Shown: piece after piece, positions 8,768-17,757 of the stretch
How the letters are laid out: each line of letters begins with the position of its first letter
How positions within the stretch are numbered: the first letter of the stretch is position 1
Source of the DNA: Bacteroidia bacterium
GTDB lineage: Bacteria; Bacteroidota; Bacteroidia; NS11-12g; UBA9320
Length of the DNA: 64,000 nt
Reading direction: 5' to 3'
Assembly: GCA_018402155.1 (NCBI GenBank)
Contig: JAGYJG010000001.1
Coordinates: forward strand, 2,190,501 to 2,254,500
Translations under genes and position numbers: made by a program
Notes under the pieces: generated by a model
Told to the model about the DNA's origin: nothing
Database searches by the model: none
What the model saw: the letters and a program-made list of their open reading frames with translations, nothing else

Positions 8768-10201
8768 ATGAGCGTCATTAGAAAATTGGCCAGTGATACG
8801 GCGATATACGGGATACCCAGTATTGTAGGGCGCTCTATAAATTTTCTGCTCATTTTCTTTTTTACAGAATATTTTACACCACAGCTTTTGGCACCTCATG
8901 TAGAGTTTTATGCATATGCTGGATTTTTCTTTGTTGTGCTTCCTCACGGTATGGAGACTGCGTTTTTTAATTTTGCGCGTACCCGAGAAAACTACCAAGA
9001 TGTATTTGCCACTGCTATGGTCTCTTTGCTTGTAGTGGTGTGTGTTTTTGCAGCCCTAATGTTTAGCAATCAGCACGCTATAAGTTTATTTGTGGGTCAT
9101 CCACAGCATGCTTCGTACGTTTTGTGGTTCACCTTGGTGATGGCTATCGACGTACTAAAATCTGTTCCCTATGCTTTGCTACGATATTTGAATAAAGCCA
9201 AAAAGTTTGCAATTGTAAAAAGCACAGGTATAGTAATCAATGTAGCGCTTAACGTTTTTTTCATAGTTTATTATCCTTTTCTAACCCATACACAGCCCGA
9301 TATTGAGTTTATTTTTATTACCAATTTGGCTGCAAGTGGTATTGAATTAGGATTGCTCTCATCCGATATTTTTAAGAATGTAGGAAAAACAAGTATAGCA
9401 TTATGGAAAAAAATGTTCAAGTACTCATGGCCATTAGTTTTGTTGGGATTTGCGGGTATGGTCAATGAAACTTTTGATAGATTGCTAATGCGAAAACTCT
9501 TGCCCTCTGAAACGGTAGATTATGAAATTGGTGTTTATGGAACATTTTATAAACTCAGTATGCTGATGACAATTTTTATTCAAGCCTTTCGCTATGCAGC
9601 AGAGCCGCTATTTTTTTCGGAAGCAAACAAAAGTGACGCAAAAAGTGCGTATGTGAAAATAATGGATTGGTTTGTATATGCTTGTGGCGGCATTTTCTTG
9701 ATCACATCTTTATTCAAAAAAGAAATAGCGGAACTATTGATACAAAAAGCAGAGTATCATCAGCATCCAGACGCATTATTTATTGTACCTATATTGTTGA
9801 TGGCCAACTTACTACTTGGGGTGTTTTTTAATCTTAGCATATGGTACAAACTCAATGATAAAACTAAATTAGGCGCCCTTGTTTCTATTGTAGGTGCAGT
9901 TATTACCGTTATTCTTTTGCTATTTTTTGTACCGCTTTATGGTTTTAAAGCTGCTGCCGTAACTACGCTTGTAGCCTACCTGACTATGACTGTGTTGAGC
10001 TATTTTTTGGGTCAAAAATACTACCCTGTTAAGTATAATATTAGGGTCATTTTTACACTGATAATTGCTAGTATTTTGCTTTATATACTATCAGAATATG
10101 ACGGATTAGTAGGATGGTCAGCTATAATTGTCAATCTTATTTACATCGTTATCTACCTCCTACTTGGCTACAGAATGATGATAAGTACGAGAAAATCCTA
10201 A
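8768..10201 (+). CDS. Oligosaccharide flippase family protein (polysaccharide/lipid-linked sugar exporter)
   Basis: The 477-aa product is a polytopic inner-membrane protein with about 12-14 hydrophobic helices, of the MATE-like/Wzx superfamily that flips undecaprenyl-linked sugars. The N-terminus ([20 protein letters not shown]) and the cytoplasmic loop with [17 protein letters not shown] are typical of Bacteroidota flippases. It starts at ATG 8768, eight bases after TAATTTTG. It opens a run of plus-strand genes (dut, nucleotidyltransferase, TPR, DUF4292), a familiar Bacteroidota order. The cargo is not known; cell-surface polysaccharide or a cell-wall intermediate is the inference. Confidence 0.85.
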   Translation: MSVIRKLASDTAIYGIPSIVGRSINFLLIFFFTEYFTPQLLAPHVEFYAYAGFFFVVLPHGMETAFFNFARTRENYQDVFATAMVSLLVVVCVFAALMFSNQHAISLFVGHPQHASYVLWFTLVMAIDVLKSVPYALLRYLNKAKKFAIVKSTGIVINVALNVFFIVYYPFLTHTQPDIEFIFITNLAASGIELGLLSSDIFKNVGKTSIALWKKMFKYSWPLVLLGFAGMVNETFDRLLMRKLLPSETVDYEIGVYGTFYKLSMLMTIFIQAFRYAAEPLFFSEANKSDAKSAYVKIMDWFVYACGGIFLITSLFKKEIAELLIQKAEYHQHPDALFIVPILLMANLLLGVFFNLSIWYKLNDKTKLGALVSIVGAVITVILLLFFVPLYGFKAAAVTTLVAYLTMTVLSYFLGQKYYPVKYNIRVIFTLIIASILLYILSEYDGLVGWSAIIVNLIYIVIYLLLGYRMMISTRKS

Positions 10202-10212
10202 ATTTGCCCAAC

Positions 10213-10647
10213 GTGTTTGAACTACCCGTCATAAATAAAAGTAATAATCCACTACCGGTGTACCAAACCAAATTGTCTGCTGGATTAGACCTACAAGCTT
10301 ACCTAGAAAAGGATCTTGTGTTGCGACCTATGGAGAGAAAATTGATAGGTACGGGTTTATATATAGCTCTGCCTACTGGATTTGAGGCTATGATACGACC
10401 ACGAAGTGGTTTGGCGTTTAATTTTGGAATTACGGTGATTAATAGCCCAGGTACCATAGATGCAGATTATCGTGGGGAAATAAAGATTGCTTTAATAAAT
10501 CTTTCTCAAGAAGATTTTATTATCAAAAATGGTGATAGAATAGCTCAAATGGTAGTTAATAAATATGAACAAGTGAAATTTCAGCTAACCGAAAATCTAG
10601 ATGAAACCGAGCGTGGATCTGGAGGTTACGGACACACAGGAATTTAA
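10213..10647 (+). CDS. dut: dUTP diphosphatase
   Basis: Trimeric dUTPase hydrolyses dUTP to dUMP and diphosphate, keeping uracil out of DNA and feeding dTMP synthesis. All five motifs are present: AGLDLQAY (1), PRSGLA (2), [11 protein letters not shown] (3), RIAQMVV (4) and the flexible C-terminal [10 protein letters not shown] (5). No ATG lies at the expected start. GTG 10213 gives the usual length of 144 aa beginning [13 protein letters not shown] 10204 would add three residues; ATG 10114 would add a 33-residue tail overlapping the flippase by 88 bp and is unlikely. The gene begins 11 bases after the flippase stop, so the two are probably co-transcribed. Confidence 0.92.
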   Translation: MFELPVINKSNNPLPVYQTKLSAGLDLQAYLEKDLVLRPMERKLIGTGLYIALPTGFEAMIRPRSGLAFNFGITVINSPGTIDADYRGEIKIALINLSQEDFIIKNGDRIAQMVVNKYEQVKFQLTENLDETERGSGGYGHTGI

Positions 10648-10676
10648 ATATAAATAAACCAAAATATAAGAAATAC

Positions 10677-11681
10677 ATGAATATCATCATACCAATGGCC
10701 GGAATAGGAAGCAGATTGCGTCCACACACACTCACCGTTCCAAAACCATTAGTTCCGGTGGCTGGCAAGCCAATTGTACAGCGGCTGGTAGAAGACATTG
10801 CCAAAGTAGTAAATCAACCGCTAGAGCATATTGCTTTTGTAGTTGGGCCAAATGAGCAGTTTTTTGGCAAAGAGATACAAATGCACTTGCTGGCTGTAGC
10901 TCAGAAACTGGGAGCAAAAGGCTCTATCCACGTACAAAGTGAGGCTTTGGGAACAGCTCACGCTATTTACCAAGCTGAACAAGCGCTTTCTGGCAACGTT
11001 ATCGTTGCGTTTGCAGACACCTTGTTTCGCGCAGATTTTAAATTGGATGCTTCCGCAGACGGCACTATTTGGGTAAAAGAAGTAGAAGATCCTAGGGCTT
11101 TCGGTGTGGTAAAGCTAAACGAAGAGGGTACAATTATTGATTTTGTAGAGAAACCTGAAAATCCAGAGTCTAACTTGGCTATCATCGGTATTTACTATTT
11201 TAAAGATGGTGCAGCACTAAAAAAAGAAATTAAATACCTGCTAGATAACGAAATCAAAGAAAAAGGGGAATATCAACTCACCAATGCCCTAGAAAGTCTA
11301 AAATCTCAAGGATGTAAATTTATACCAGGCAAAGTAGTGGAGTGGTGGGATTGTGGCAATAAAAATGCAACAGTTTATACCAACCAACGTGTACTTGCTA
11401 ATGCAACAGAAAACTTAGTCTCTAAATGCGTAAATAATATCAATTCGGAGATTATAGCGCCTTGTTATATAGCCGAAAATGTAAAACTTATAAATGCTAA
11501 AGTTGGTCCTTACGTAAGCATAGGAGCAGGAACGGTTATAGAAAACAGCACCATAGATAATAGCATTATTCAATCAGATTCGCATATTGAAAACGCCACC
11601 TTGACTAATTCTATGATTGGAAATAAGGCATATTATAATGGTGAAGCCTGCGAAATAAGCATAGGGGACTATAGTGAGTAG
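10677..11681 (+). CDS. Sugar-1-phosphate nucleotidyltransferase with C-terminal left-handed beta-helix
   Basis: This 334-aa protein has the nucleotidyltransferase signature IPMAGIGSRLRPHTLTVPKP at residues 4-23, in which the G-x-G-x-R-L-R-P loop binds the nucleotide and the following Lys the phosphates. The catalytic core reaches about residue 240 (metal Asp in VAFADTLF near 113). The C-terminal 80 residues contain hexapeptide-like repeats (INAKVGPYVSIGAGTVIENSTI) forming a beta-helix, as in dTDP-/UDP-/GDP-sugar pyrophosphorylases. The base and sugar cannot be told from the sequence. It lies 29 bases after dut and 4 bases before the TPR gene, so it is part of the flippase operon and may supply a nucleotide sugar. 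Confidence 0.85.
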   Translation: MNIIIPMAGIGSRLRPHTLTVPKPLVPVAGKPIVQRLVEDIAKVVNQPLEHIAFVVGPNEQFFGKEIQMHLLAVAQKLGAKGSIHVQSEALGTAHAIYQAEQALSGNVIVAFADTLFRADFKLDASADGTIWVKEVEDPRAFGVVKLNEEGTIIDFVEKPENPESNLAIIGIYYFKDGAALKKEIKYLLDNEIKEKGEYQLTNALESLKSQGCKFIPGKVVEWWDCGNKNATVYTNQRVLANATENLVSKCVNNINSEIIAPCYIAENVKLINAKVGPYVSIGAGTVIENSTIDNSIIQSDSHIENATLTNSMIGNKAYYNGEACEISIGDYSE

Positions 11682-11685
11682 CTAG

Positions 11686-13369
11686 TTGAACAGCATCACC
11701 CAAATATCTCTTACGTTTGTCATTCTACTTTCATTGGGTTGTAAAAGTGTACCATTTGTGCGCACGATATCCCAAAGCGACTTAGACTATACCTCCCAAA
11801 AGAAGTTTGAAGACGTTTTTTTCGAGGCCAACAAACAAAAGGTGCTCAAAAACAAGGAGAAAGCTTTAGAGTTGTATACCACTGCTCTTGGCTTATACCC
11901 ACAAAGTCATGCTACTATGTACCAAATTGCCAAGCTCAGTTATCAGTTGGATAAATATATGGAGGCAATGATTATGGCGGAAAAAACAGTAAGAACAGCA
12001 CGTACATACAACCATTGGTACTATGGCTTACTTGCGCAGTACTACAATAAGTTTGGCAAGTATGCTGAAAGTGCTGCTGTTTTTCATAAAATGATAGAAA
12101 ATGAGCCAAATGTGAAAGAGAATTATATAGAATGTGCCAATCAGTATTATAATGCTAAACTGCTGGATGAAGCTATAGAAGTACTCAAAAAAATGCAAAC
12201 TTATTTTGGTGTTGAAAAAGAATCAAGCACTCGTCTAGATTTTGTGTATTCTGCCATGGGAGAAAAAGAAAAAGCTATTTTTGAGATGGAAAAACTAGTA
12301 GAAGCTTTTCCTGATGACGTACAGTACAAAGGCTACCTATCTGAGACCTATATGAAAGGCGGAAGAAATAAAGAAGCAGCTTGCACTTTTAGAAAAGATT
12401 ATAGTACAAGACCCAAGTGTGGGTAAAGCACATTTTGCATTGTTCACCATAAATAGCAATGAAGGGAAACAGAAACAAGCAATGGGATACCTCAAAGAAG
12501 CCCTCAAGTATGATGATCTTAGTTTACAACAAAAAATGCAAGCCATAAGTGGCTATCTTAACGACCTAAAACGTGATACCAGTCTTAAAAATGATTTGTT
12601 GGATTGTGCAAGTATTTTGGAAGTAAATTATGTAAACTATATAGAACCATATGTGCTTAAATCGGATATATATGGTGTGCTAGGTGAATACGAATTAGCC
12701 CGTGTAAATATTCGCAAAGCGTTGAATTTAAAACCTTCTGAGTTTCATCTGTGGAGCAAGCTGCTCGCCTCTAATGCGCGATTAAGTGATGTAGATCAGC
12801 AATTGAAAGATACTAAAGAAGCACTAGAGTTGTTTCCTAATGTAATAGAATTATACGTATCTCAAGCCTATGCGTACATAGAAAAAAAAGAGTACGTAAA
12901 AGGAATAGAAATTGCCGACGAAGGGTTAGAAATTGCACTTCACAGAAAAGACCAAATACTTTTGATGCTTTGCAAAGCGTCAGCTTTTGAAAAGCAAGAA
13001 ATGTACATCGAGTCAGACAATACCTATGAAGAGATTTTAGTACTAAACCCTTATGATGCTGCAGTACTAAACAACTACTCCTATAGCTTGGCAAATAGAA
13101 AAATTCATCTTGATAAAGCTGATAGTTTGATTAATACTGCTATGAAACTAGAGCCTGCAAATCCATTTTTTCTAGATACTAAAGCTTGGGTATTGTATGG
13201 GAAAGGAGACTATGAACAGGCCATTAAAATATTAAATAAGTGTATAGATATAGATCCAAAAGGTGAAGTATACTACCGACATGCCATAGCCTGCTATGAA
13301 GCTCTTGGGAATATAACGATGATAAATATAATGCAACAAAAACTAGATAATCTGAATGATGAAAGGTAG
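11686..13369 (+). pseudogene. TPR-repeat lipoprotein, interrupted by a frameshift
   Basis: Two overlapping frames encode one TPR protein of about 560 aa. The first (11686-12426) begins at TTG 11686 with a lipoprotein signal peptide (LTFVILLSLGC) and carries TPR helices to about residue 228. After MKGGRNKE its frame turns into the non-TPR tail ACTFRKDYSTRPKCG and stops. The +1 frame, open from 12356, reads LALLEKIIVQDPSVGKAHF and continues the same repeat register to 13369. One extra base near 12365-12380 explains this; no slippery heptamer or long homopolymer is present. It may be a true mutation or an assembly error. The gene sits between the nucleotidyltransferase and DUF4292, as in other Bacteroidota. 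Outer-membrane lipoprotein location is inferred. Confidence 0.75.
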
Positions 13370-14090
13370 AATAGCGATAGGCCTTTTGGTTGTGTTAATT
13401 TTATTAAATAGCTGTAAATCAACAAAAAGAAGTGTTTCTTCTGAGGTAAATACTAAAAGTATATCCAGCTACTGGGCTAGTGCTATGGATTTTGAAAACA
13501 TAGAAATACGAGGCAAGGCTGCTTTAACGACCAACGGTAAGACTAATAATGTTTCTATGCACCTGAAAATGAAAAAAGATAGCATTGTTTGGGGAAAATT
13601 TAGCTTGTTTGGTTTTGGAGCCACAGTTCTAATTACCACAGATAGCTTTTATATGGTAGATAACATTAATCAAAGTTACGTAGCTTATGAAAGTAGCTAC
13701 TTGAATAATTATTTGGGATTTAAAGCAGATGTGGGCCAGTTGCAAAACGCACTTCTAGGGAATGCTATTTTTGAAAAGGATCGGTACAAACTGACTACTC
13801 TAAAAAATGGCTTAGTGGCTAACGAAGGAATTGCAACTAATACGCTTGAAATCAATCAAGTATTTCGTACATTGATTTCTAGTGTAGGAACTTCAGACAC
13901 TACACAATCTGCTAGTATACAGTATGATAACTACGAGACATTTGAGCGTTACTTGATGCCAAAAGTGGTAAACATAGCCTTACGCAATGGGACACAAAAT
14001 ATAGAAGCGGTATTAAATTTCCAAAATGTAAACGCAAATCCGAATCTGAGCTTTCCACTTAAAATACCAAAGGGATATAGGCGTAAATAA
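13356..14090 (+). CDS. DUF4292 family lipoprotein
   Basis: A 244-aa lipoprotein with signal peptide and lipobox (LLVVLILLNSC, Cys20). The mature part (EIRGKAALTTNGKTNNVSMHLKMKKD, then SLFGFGATVLITTDSFYMVD) matches the DUF4292 pattern, a LolA/LolB-like fold family of Bacteroidota, although the exact role is unknown. It starts at ATG 13356 (a second ATG follows directly) and overlaps the end of the TPR gene by 14 bp. In relatives the next gene is usually an EnvC-like murein hydrolase activator; here it is replaced by a 3-hydroxyacyl-CoA dehydrogenase after a 94-base gap. Confidence 0.8.
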   Translation: MMKGRIAIGLLVVLILLNSCKSTKRSVSSEVNTKSISSYWASAMDFENIEIRGKAALTTNGKTNNVSMHLKMKKDSIVWGKFSLFGFGATVLITTDSFYMVDNINQSYVAYESSYLNNYLGFKADVGQLQNALLGNAIFEKDRYKLTTLKNGLVANEGIATNTLEINQVFRTLISSVGTSDTTQSASIQYDNYETFERYLMPKVVNIALRNGTQNIEAVLNFQNVNANPNLSFPLKIPKGYRRK

Positions 14091-14184
14091 AGACTAAAGG
14101 ATATACCAGACACGGTAGCCAAAGAGAGATGAATAAGCCCAATAATAATTTTTTTTACCGCATTAAAAGAAGATATTAGCAGCA

Positions 14185-15027
14185 ATGAAAGTAGGTATAG
14201 TAGGAGCAGGAGTAATGGGCCGAGGGATAGCACAAGTCAGCGCTATGGCAGGGCATACCGTAGTCTTGTTTGATATAAAACAAGAAGTACTGCAAGCAGC
14301 AGAAAAAGCTATCAATAATAACTTGAGTAGGGCTATAGAGCTAGGTAAAATGAGTGAGCTTGTGAAAGAAGAAACATTGACACGACTGCAGTACACAAAT
14401 AGTATAGCCGATGTGAAGGTAGACTTGGTTATAGAGGCCATAGTAGAGCGTTTGGATGTAAAAATACGGGTGTTAGCAGATCTTGCAGAACTGAATGGAG
14501 AGCATACTATTTATGCCTCCAACACGTCTTCTATACCCTTAACACAAATTGCGGCTAATTTCGTCTATCCGCAGCAAGTAGTTGGTATTCACTATTTCAA
14601 TCCTGCTCATATTATGAAACTCGTAGAGGTAATAAGCGCAGAGCAGACTGACCCTGCGGTACAGCAGCAGGCTATAGCGTATGTGAAAAGTGTAAATAAG
14701 ACCTGTATAGTGGCTAAAGATGCCCCAGGATTTATTGTAAATAGAGTGGCACGTCATTTTTATGTAGAGGGACTAAAAGTATTAGAAGAAAATGTAGCAT
14801 CTCACGAGGTGATAGATGATTTGATACGAGCTACTGGTTTTAAAATGGGACCGTTTCAGCTGATGGATCTTATTGGAGTAGAGACAAATTTGTCGGTCAC
14901 ACAGTCTATGTACGAGCTTTTTAATTATGACCAAAAATTTAGGCCAAACCGCATACAACAGAAGAAAGTTCAGGCAGGGTACTTCGGTAAAAAGTCAGGC
15001 AAAGGCTTTTATACATACGATTTATGA
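14185..15027 (+). CDS. 3-hydroxyacyl-CoA (3-hydroxybutyryl-CoA) dehydrogenase
   Basis: The 280-aa length matches stand-alone short-chain 3-hydroxyacyl-CoA dehydrogenases (HbdA/PaaH type). The Rossmann motif GIVGAGVMGRGIAQ is at residues 4-17, the catalytic-domain motif ASNTSSIPLTQIA near 112, the HYFNPAHIMKLVEV segment with the catalytic His near 136, and APGFIVNRV near 184. It oxidises (S)-3-hydroxyacyl-CoA with NAD(P)+ in the cytoplasm, in beta-oxidation or butyrate/phenylacetate-type pathways. Its stop overlaps the next gene by ATGA, so the two are coupled. No thiolase or hydratase is nearby. Confidence 0.9.
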   Translation: MKVGIVGAGVMGRGIAQVSAMAGHTVVLFDIKQEVLQAAEKAINNNLSRAIELGKMSELVKEETLTRLQYTNSIADVKVDLVIEAIVERLDVKIRVLADLAELNGEHTIYASNTSSIPLTQIAANFVYPQQVVGIHYFNPAHIMKLVEVISAEQTDPAVQQQAIAYVKSVNKTCIVAKDAPGFIVNRVARHFYVEGLKVLEENVASHEVIDDLIRATGFKMGPFQLMDLIGVETNLSVTQSMYELFNYDQKFRPNRIQQKKVQAGYFGKKSGKGFYTYDL

Positions 15028-15485
15028 ACAAAGTAATTTATAGTGCCATATTTATGCTGGTGGTAGTGTGCCAATCGTGCAAGTCAGACGACCCGTTTAC
15101 AGGCGATTGTTTTATACAAGATGCAGCAGTGAATATAACCATCAATATGGATCTTCCCGAGTATTATAACTTAAGAAATTTAGGGGAGTTTGTATTGTTT
15201 GATAACCAAGGTCACCGTGGGGTTTATGTTATTCACAATTATGATGATTTATATTACGCAATAGAGCGAACTTGCTCGTACCAAAGCGAGACAGATTGTG
15301 CTCGTGTGAGCTTAGATAATACCTTGCTACAGCTCAGGTGTGGCACCTTCCAAGCGGATACATTTAAGTCGTGTTGTGGTTCCGTCTATGATTTTAATAG
15401 CACTTTTATAGGTGGGCCTACACGATGCAATTTAAAAACGTATCGTGTTTCTAAAAATGGCAATTCCCTGTTTATTAGCAATTAA
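15024..15485 (+). CDS. Small hypothetical lipoprotein
   Basis: A 153-aa protein of no family that I recognise. It has a lipoprotein signal (IFMLVVVCQSC, Cys19) followed by KSDDP, and eight or more further Cys residues (CFIQD, RTCSYQSETDCAR, LRCGT, KSCCG, TRCNL). The spacing, including a CC pair and a glycine-rich stretch, recalls Rieske-like or disulfide-rich lipoproteins of Bacteroidota, but the Rieske CxH...CxxH pattern is absent. It overlaps the dehydrogenase stop by 4 bp. Confidence 0.65.
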   Translation: MNKVIYSAIFMLVVVCQSCKSDDPFTGDCFIQDAAVNITINMDLPEYYNLRNLGEFVLFDNQGHRGVYVIHNYDDLYYAIERTCSYQSETDCARVSLDNTLLQLRCGTFQADTFKSCCGSVYDFNSTFIGGPTRCNLKTYRVSKNGNSLFISN

Positions 15486-15687
15486 AGGCACAGTGCTTTT
15501 ATAACGGAAGGAAGTTTGGCACGTTGAAGATATTTTTATTGTGCTACAGAATTTCTGAAGTATTTTTTGATTTAAAATACATAAACTATGTTCAAAATTA
15601 CCTAATAAAGGAATATTGGGCTTTACTAGGCGCTTTACTTTGAGGTTATCACTTTAGCAATTCATAATTTACAGTATACTCAGGCTT

Positions 15688-17442
15688 TTATTGTTTAATT
15701 ATTTTGGAATATGTATTGCCTAATCTAGAGGTTACGTGAATTACATATACTCCAGGTGTCCAGTCACTCACATCTAAATACTGTGTATCTATATCTTGAT
15801 TTTCCTTATGTACCAGAGACAAGCCATTCGGGTCAGTAATCTCAATGGAGTAAAGCCCAGTTGTATTGATACGCATAGTTATTTCTTGGTTAAATGGATT
15901 AGGATAAACTATTATTTCAGGGGCATTTGCTTTTGAAGTAAAATGCACAGGTTTTACACCTATATATTCATTTGTGCCGTCGTAATCTACTTGGCGAATT
16001 CTGTAGTATACCGTTTGCTGGCTTTTTGCAATGGTTTTGTCTATGAAACTATAGTTAGTAATTTGGTTTGTGGTTCCATTGCCTGCTACTTTACCTATCG
16101 GTTTCCAGTTTATGGCGTCATAACTACGCTCTACATCAAAATAATGATTATTCAATTCACTTGCAGTTTGCCAATTTAGTTGTGCTTGGTGATTTTCTAT
16201 GGCTTTGGCATTAAAGAAAACAAGCTCTACAGGTAAGGCGCTTGAAGCATATAATTCATAGGCACCCATACATGGCGTAGTACCTCTTGTAGCACCTGTG
16301 ATATCTGTAGTAGGTATCCCAGTTCCTGAAGTACCTGAAGCGGACGCTGGGGAGGACGAATTTGTGAGTGTAAGCCCATCATCACTTGACATCCATAGTG
16401 CATCAGCTCCTGCTAGTGTTGTGCTTGTACTGGTGGTTGAGGCATTATAAAAATTCGGATTACCTGAATAAACTAGATTAGAACTAGTTGTAATATTGCG
16501 AGTAGTGTGACCGGTATAGTGTGAGCTAGCAAACTGCATCAAGGAATAAGTGATGGAGAAATTGGCGGTTGTGTTTTGACGATATATATCCGCTCCTTGA
16601 CTACCAGTATTCCCAAAGAAAATAGTATTTTTGACTGTGGCTGTAGAAGAGGTATTTATGTATATTGCACCTCCTCTGGGCCCAGCGTTATTGTTGTAAA
16701 ATGTAATAAAAGTCAGTTCAGGATGTGAAGATACAGATGCGTGAAGGCCTCCGCCGTAAACTGCACTGTTTTTCCAAAAAACAACATTCGTTATTTTAGG
16801 TGACGAACTTTCGGTGCATAATATACCACCACCACCACTTGTATTAGAATTATTTTGAATAACTAAATTATTCAGAATAGGACTAGATTCCCAAAGGTAA
16901 ATCCCAGCACCGTTGTTTGCATTGACAGTAGCAGAACCGAATGAAAATGTATTAGTAGTTGCTGTAGTAGCATATCCATCTTGAATTGTAAGACCGTCAA
17001 TAATAGTACTATTTGTTAAATCAGCGCATATTAATACGTGGTTGCAGTTGTCTGTATTTACACCTGCGGTGCCGACATCTCCACTTAATACAACAGGAAA
17101 GGCAGCAGCATTACGATTGGACCATATTGGAGTTCCGGAATTTTGAAATCCACCATAAATTTCAATATTTTTGTTCAAGTAGAACGATCGATATGCAGGT
17201 GTGGTTCCCGCTGAATTGGTAGTAGGATCCAGTGTCGGGTAATATGTACCTTGAGCTATCCATATCTCATCTCCGGCAGAGGATGCATTAATCGCTTCTT
17301 GTAAATCTGCTTTGGCAGTAGCCCATGAGGTGCCAGCTGAGGAATTACTTCCAGTTGTTTTTACATACCAAATTGCTGCATTGATGTCAATGGATGCTAC
17401 TAATAAAAAAGCTATTAACCCTGTTAAATAAATTTTTTTCAT
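15688..17442 (-). CDS. Secreted right-handed beta-helix protein with T9SS C-terminal sorting domain
   Basis: This 584-aa protein starts at ATG 17442 (MKKIYLTGLIAFLLVASI signal peptide); an in-frame TTG seven codons upstream is less likely. Residues about 25-75 (WYVKTTGSNSSAGTSWATAK, EIWIAQGTYYP) are the usual opening of parallel beta-helix/Pmp-like surface proteins. A Ser/Thr/Asn-rich helix domain with repeated G-G-G-I and NT-IFFGN turns follows to about 390. A fibronectin-like linker (LPVELVFFNAKAIENHQAQL) leads to a type A sorting domain of about 80 residues: VYPNPFNQEITM, then GVYVIHV and a basic end. It is expected on the cell surface or released by T9SS. Ligand or enzyme activity is unknown; no catalytic residues of lyases were identified. 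Confidence 0.8.
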   Translation of the reverse strand: MKKIYLTGLIAFLLVASIDINAAIWYVKTTGSNSSAGTSWATAKADLQEAINASSAGDEIWIAQGTYYPTLDPTTNSAGTTPAYRSFYLNKNIEIYGGFQNSGTPIWSNRNAAAFPVVLSGDVGTAGVNTDNCNHVLICADLTNSTIIDGLTIQDGYATTATTNTFSFGSATVNANNGAGIYLWESSPILNNLVIQNNSNTSGGGGILCTESSSPKITNVVFWKNSAVYGGGLHASVSSHPELTFITFYNNNAGPRGGAIYINTSSTATVKNTIFFGNTGSQGADIYRQNTTANFSITYSLMQFASSHYTGHTTRNITTSSNLVYSGNPNFYNASTTSTSTTLAGADALWMSSDDGLTLTNSSSPASASGTSGTGIPTTDITGATRGTTPCMGAYELYASSALPVELVFFNAKAIENHQAQLNWQTASELNNHYFDVERSYDAINWKPIGKVAGNGTTNQITNYSFIDKTIAKSQQTVYYRIRQVDYDGTNEYIGVKPVHFTSKANAPEIIVYPNPFNQEITMRINTTGLYSIEITDPNGLSLVHKENQDIDTQYLDVSDWTPGVYVIHVTSRLGNTYSKIIKQ

Positions 17443-17494
17443 TGATTTTAGATTTGAAAACAAAACTCTCAGAAAGCCATTAAAATAGTGTAAT

Positions 17495-17524
17495 ATATAG
17501 TGGAAACAATAGTTTACACTATAT
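17495..17524. promoter_or_regulatory. Inverted repeat, possible operator
   Basis: Perfect 8-bp arms ATATAGTG (17495-17502) and CACTATAT (17517-17524) are separated by 14 bases. A related half site ATAGTG lies just upstream (about 17485). It is 53 bp upstream of the T9SS gene and in the same intergenic space as a putative DNA-binding membrane protein. Binding is inference. Confidence 0.35.
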
Positions 17525-17684
17525 TCTGCTGGTTTTACTTATCTGTATAATCCAAGGAAGTACATCGTAAATACACTGTGAAATAGTAACAAATAGCAAA
17601 GTTCTAGCATAGGCTAAAAGTCAGTCTGAACTATGCTAATTAACCAATTAAGCCCCTTTGAATTGCGTACTTTTTAAAATGAAA

Positions 17685-17718
17685 TTGTAATGTATTTATA
17701 TTTTTCGTGTTAATTTTG
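17685..17718 (+). promoter_or_regulatory. Promoter of the seven-helix protein gene
   Basis: TTG (17685-17687), 23 bases, TAATTTTG (17711-17718). The position favours ATG 17758 over GTG 17707 as the start, because GTG 17707 lies upstream of the -7 element. Confidence 0.5.
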
Positions 17719-17757
17719 AAAGTCATAAATACTATTTACTATTTTTTATCACCATCA

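Larger units (their letters stand above)
17443..17757. other. Divergent intergenic region with palindrome
   Basis: The 315 bp between the T9SS protein and the membrane regulator-like gene hold the inverted repeat at 17495-17524 and a plus-strand promoter at 17685-17718. No gene is seen. Confidence 0.5.

Noticed and set aside
8723-8998. 91-aa frame on the minus strand over the start of the flippase gene
   Set aside because: It overlaps the clear flippase coding sequence, has no homology I recognise, and is rich in residues expected from antisense of a membrane protein.
10114-10212. N-terminal extension of dut from ATG 10114
   Set aside because: It would overlap the flippase by 88 bp and add residues absent from dUTPases.
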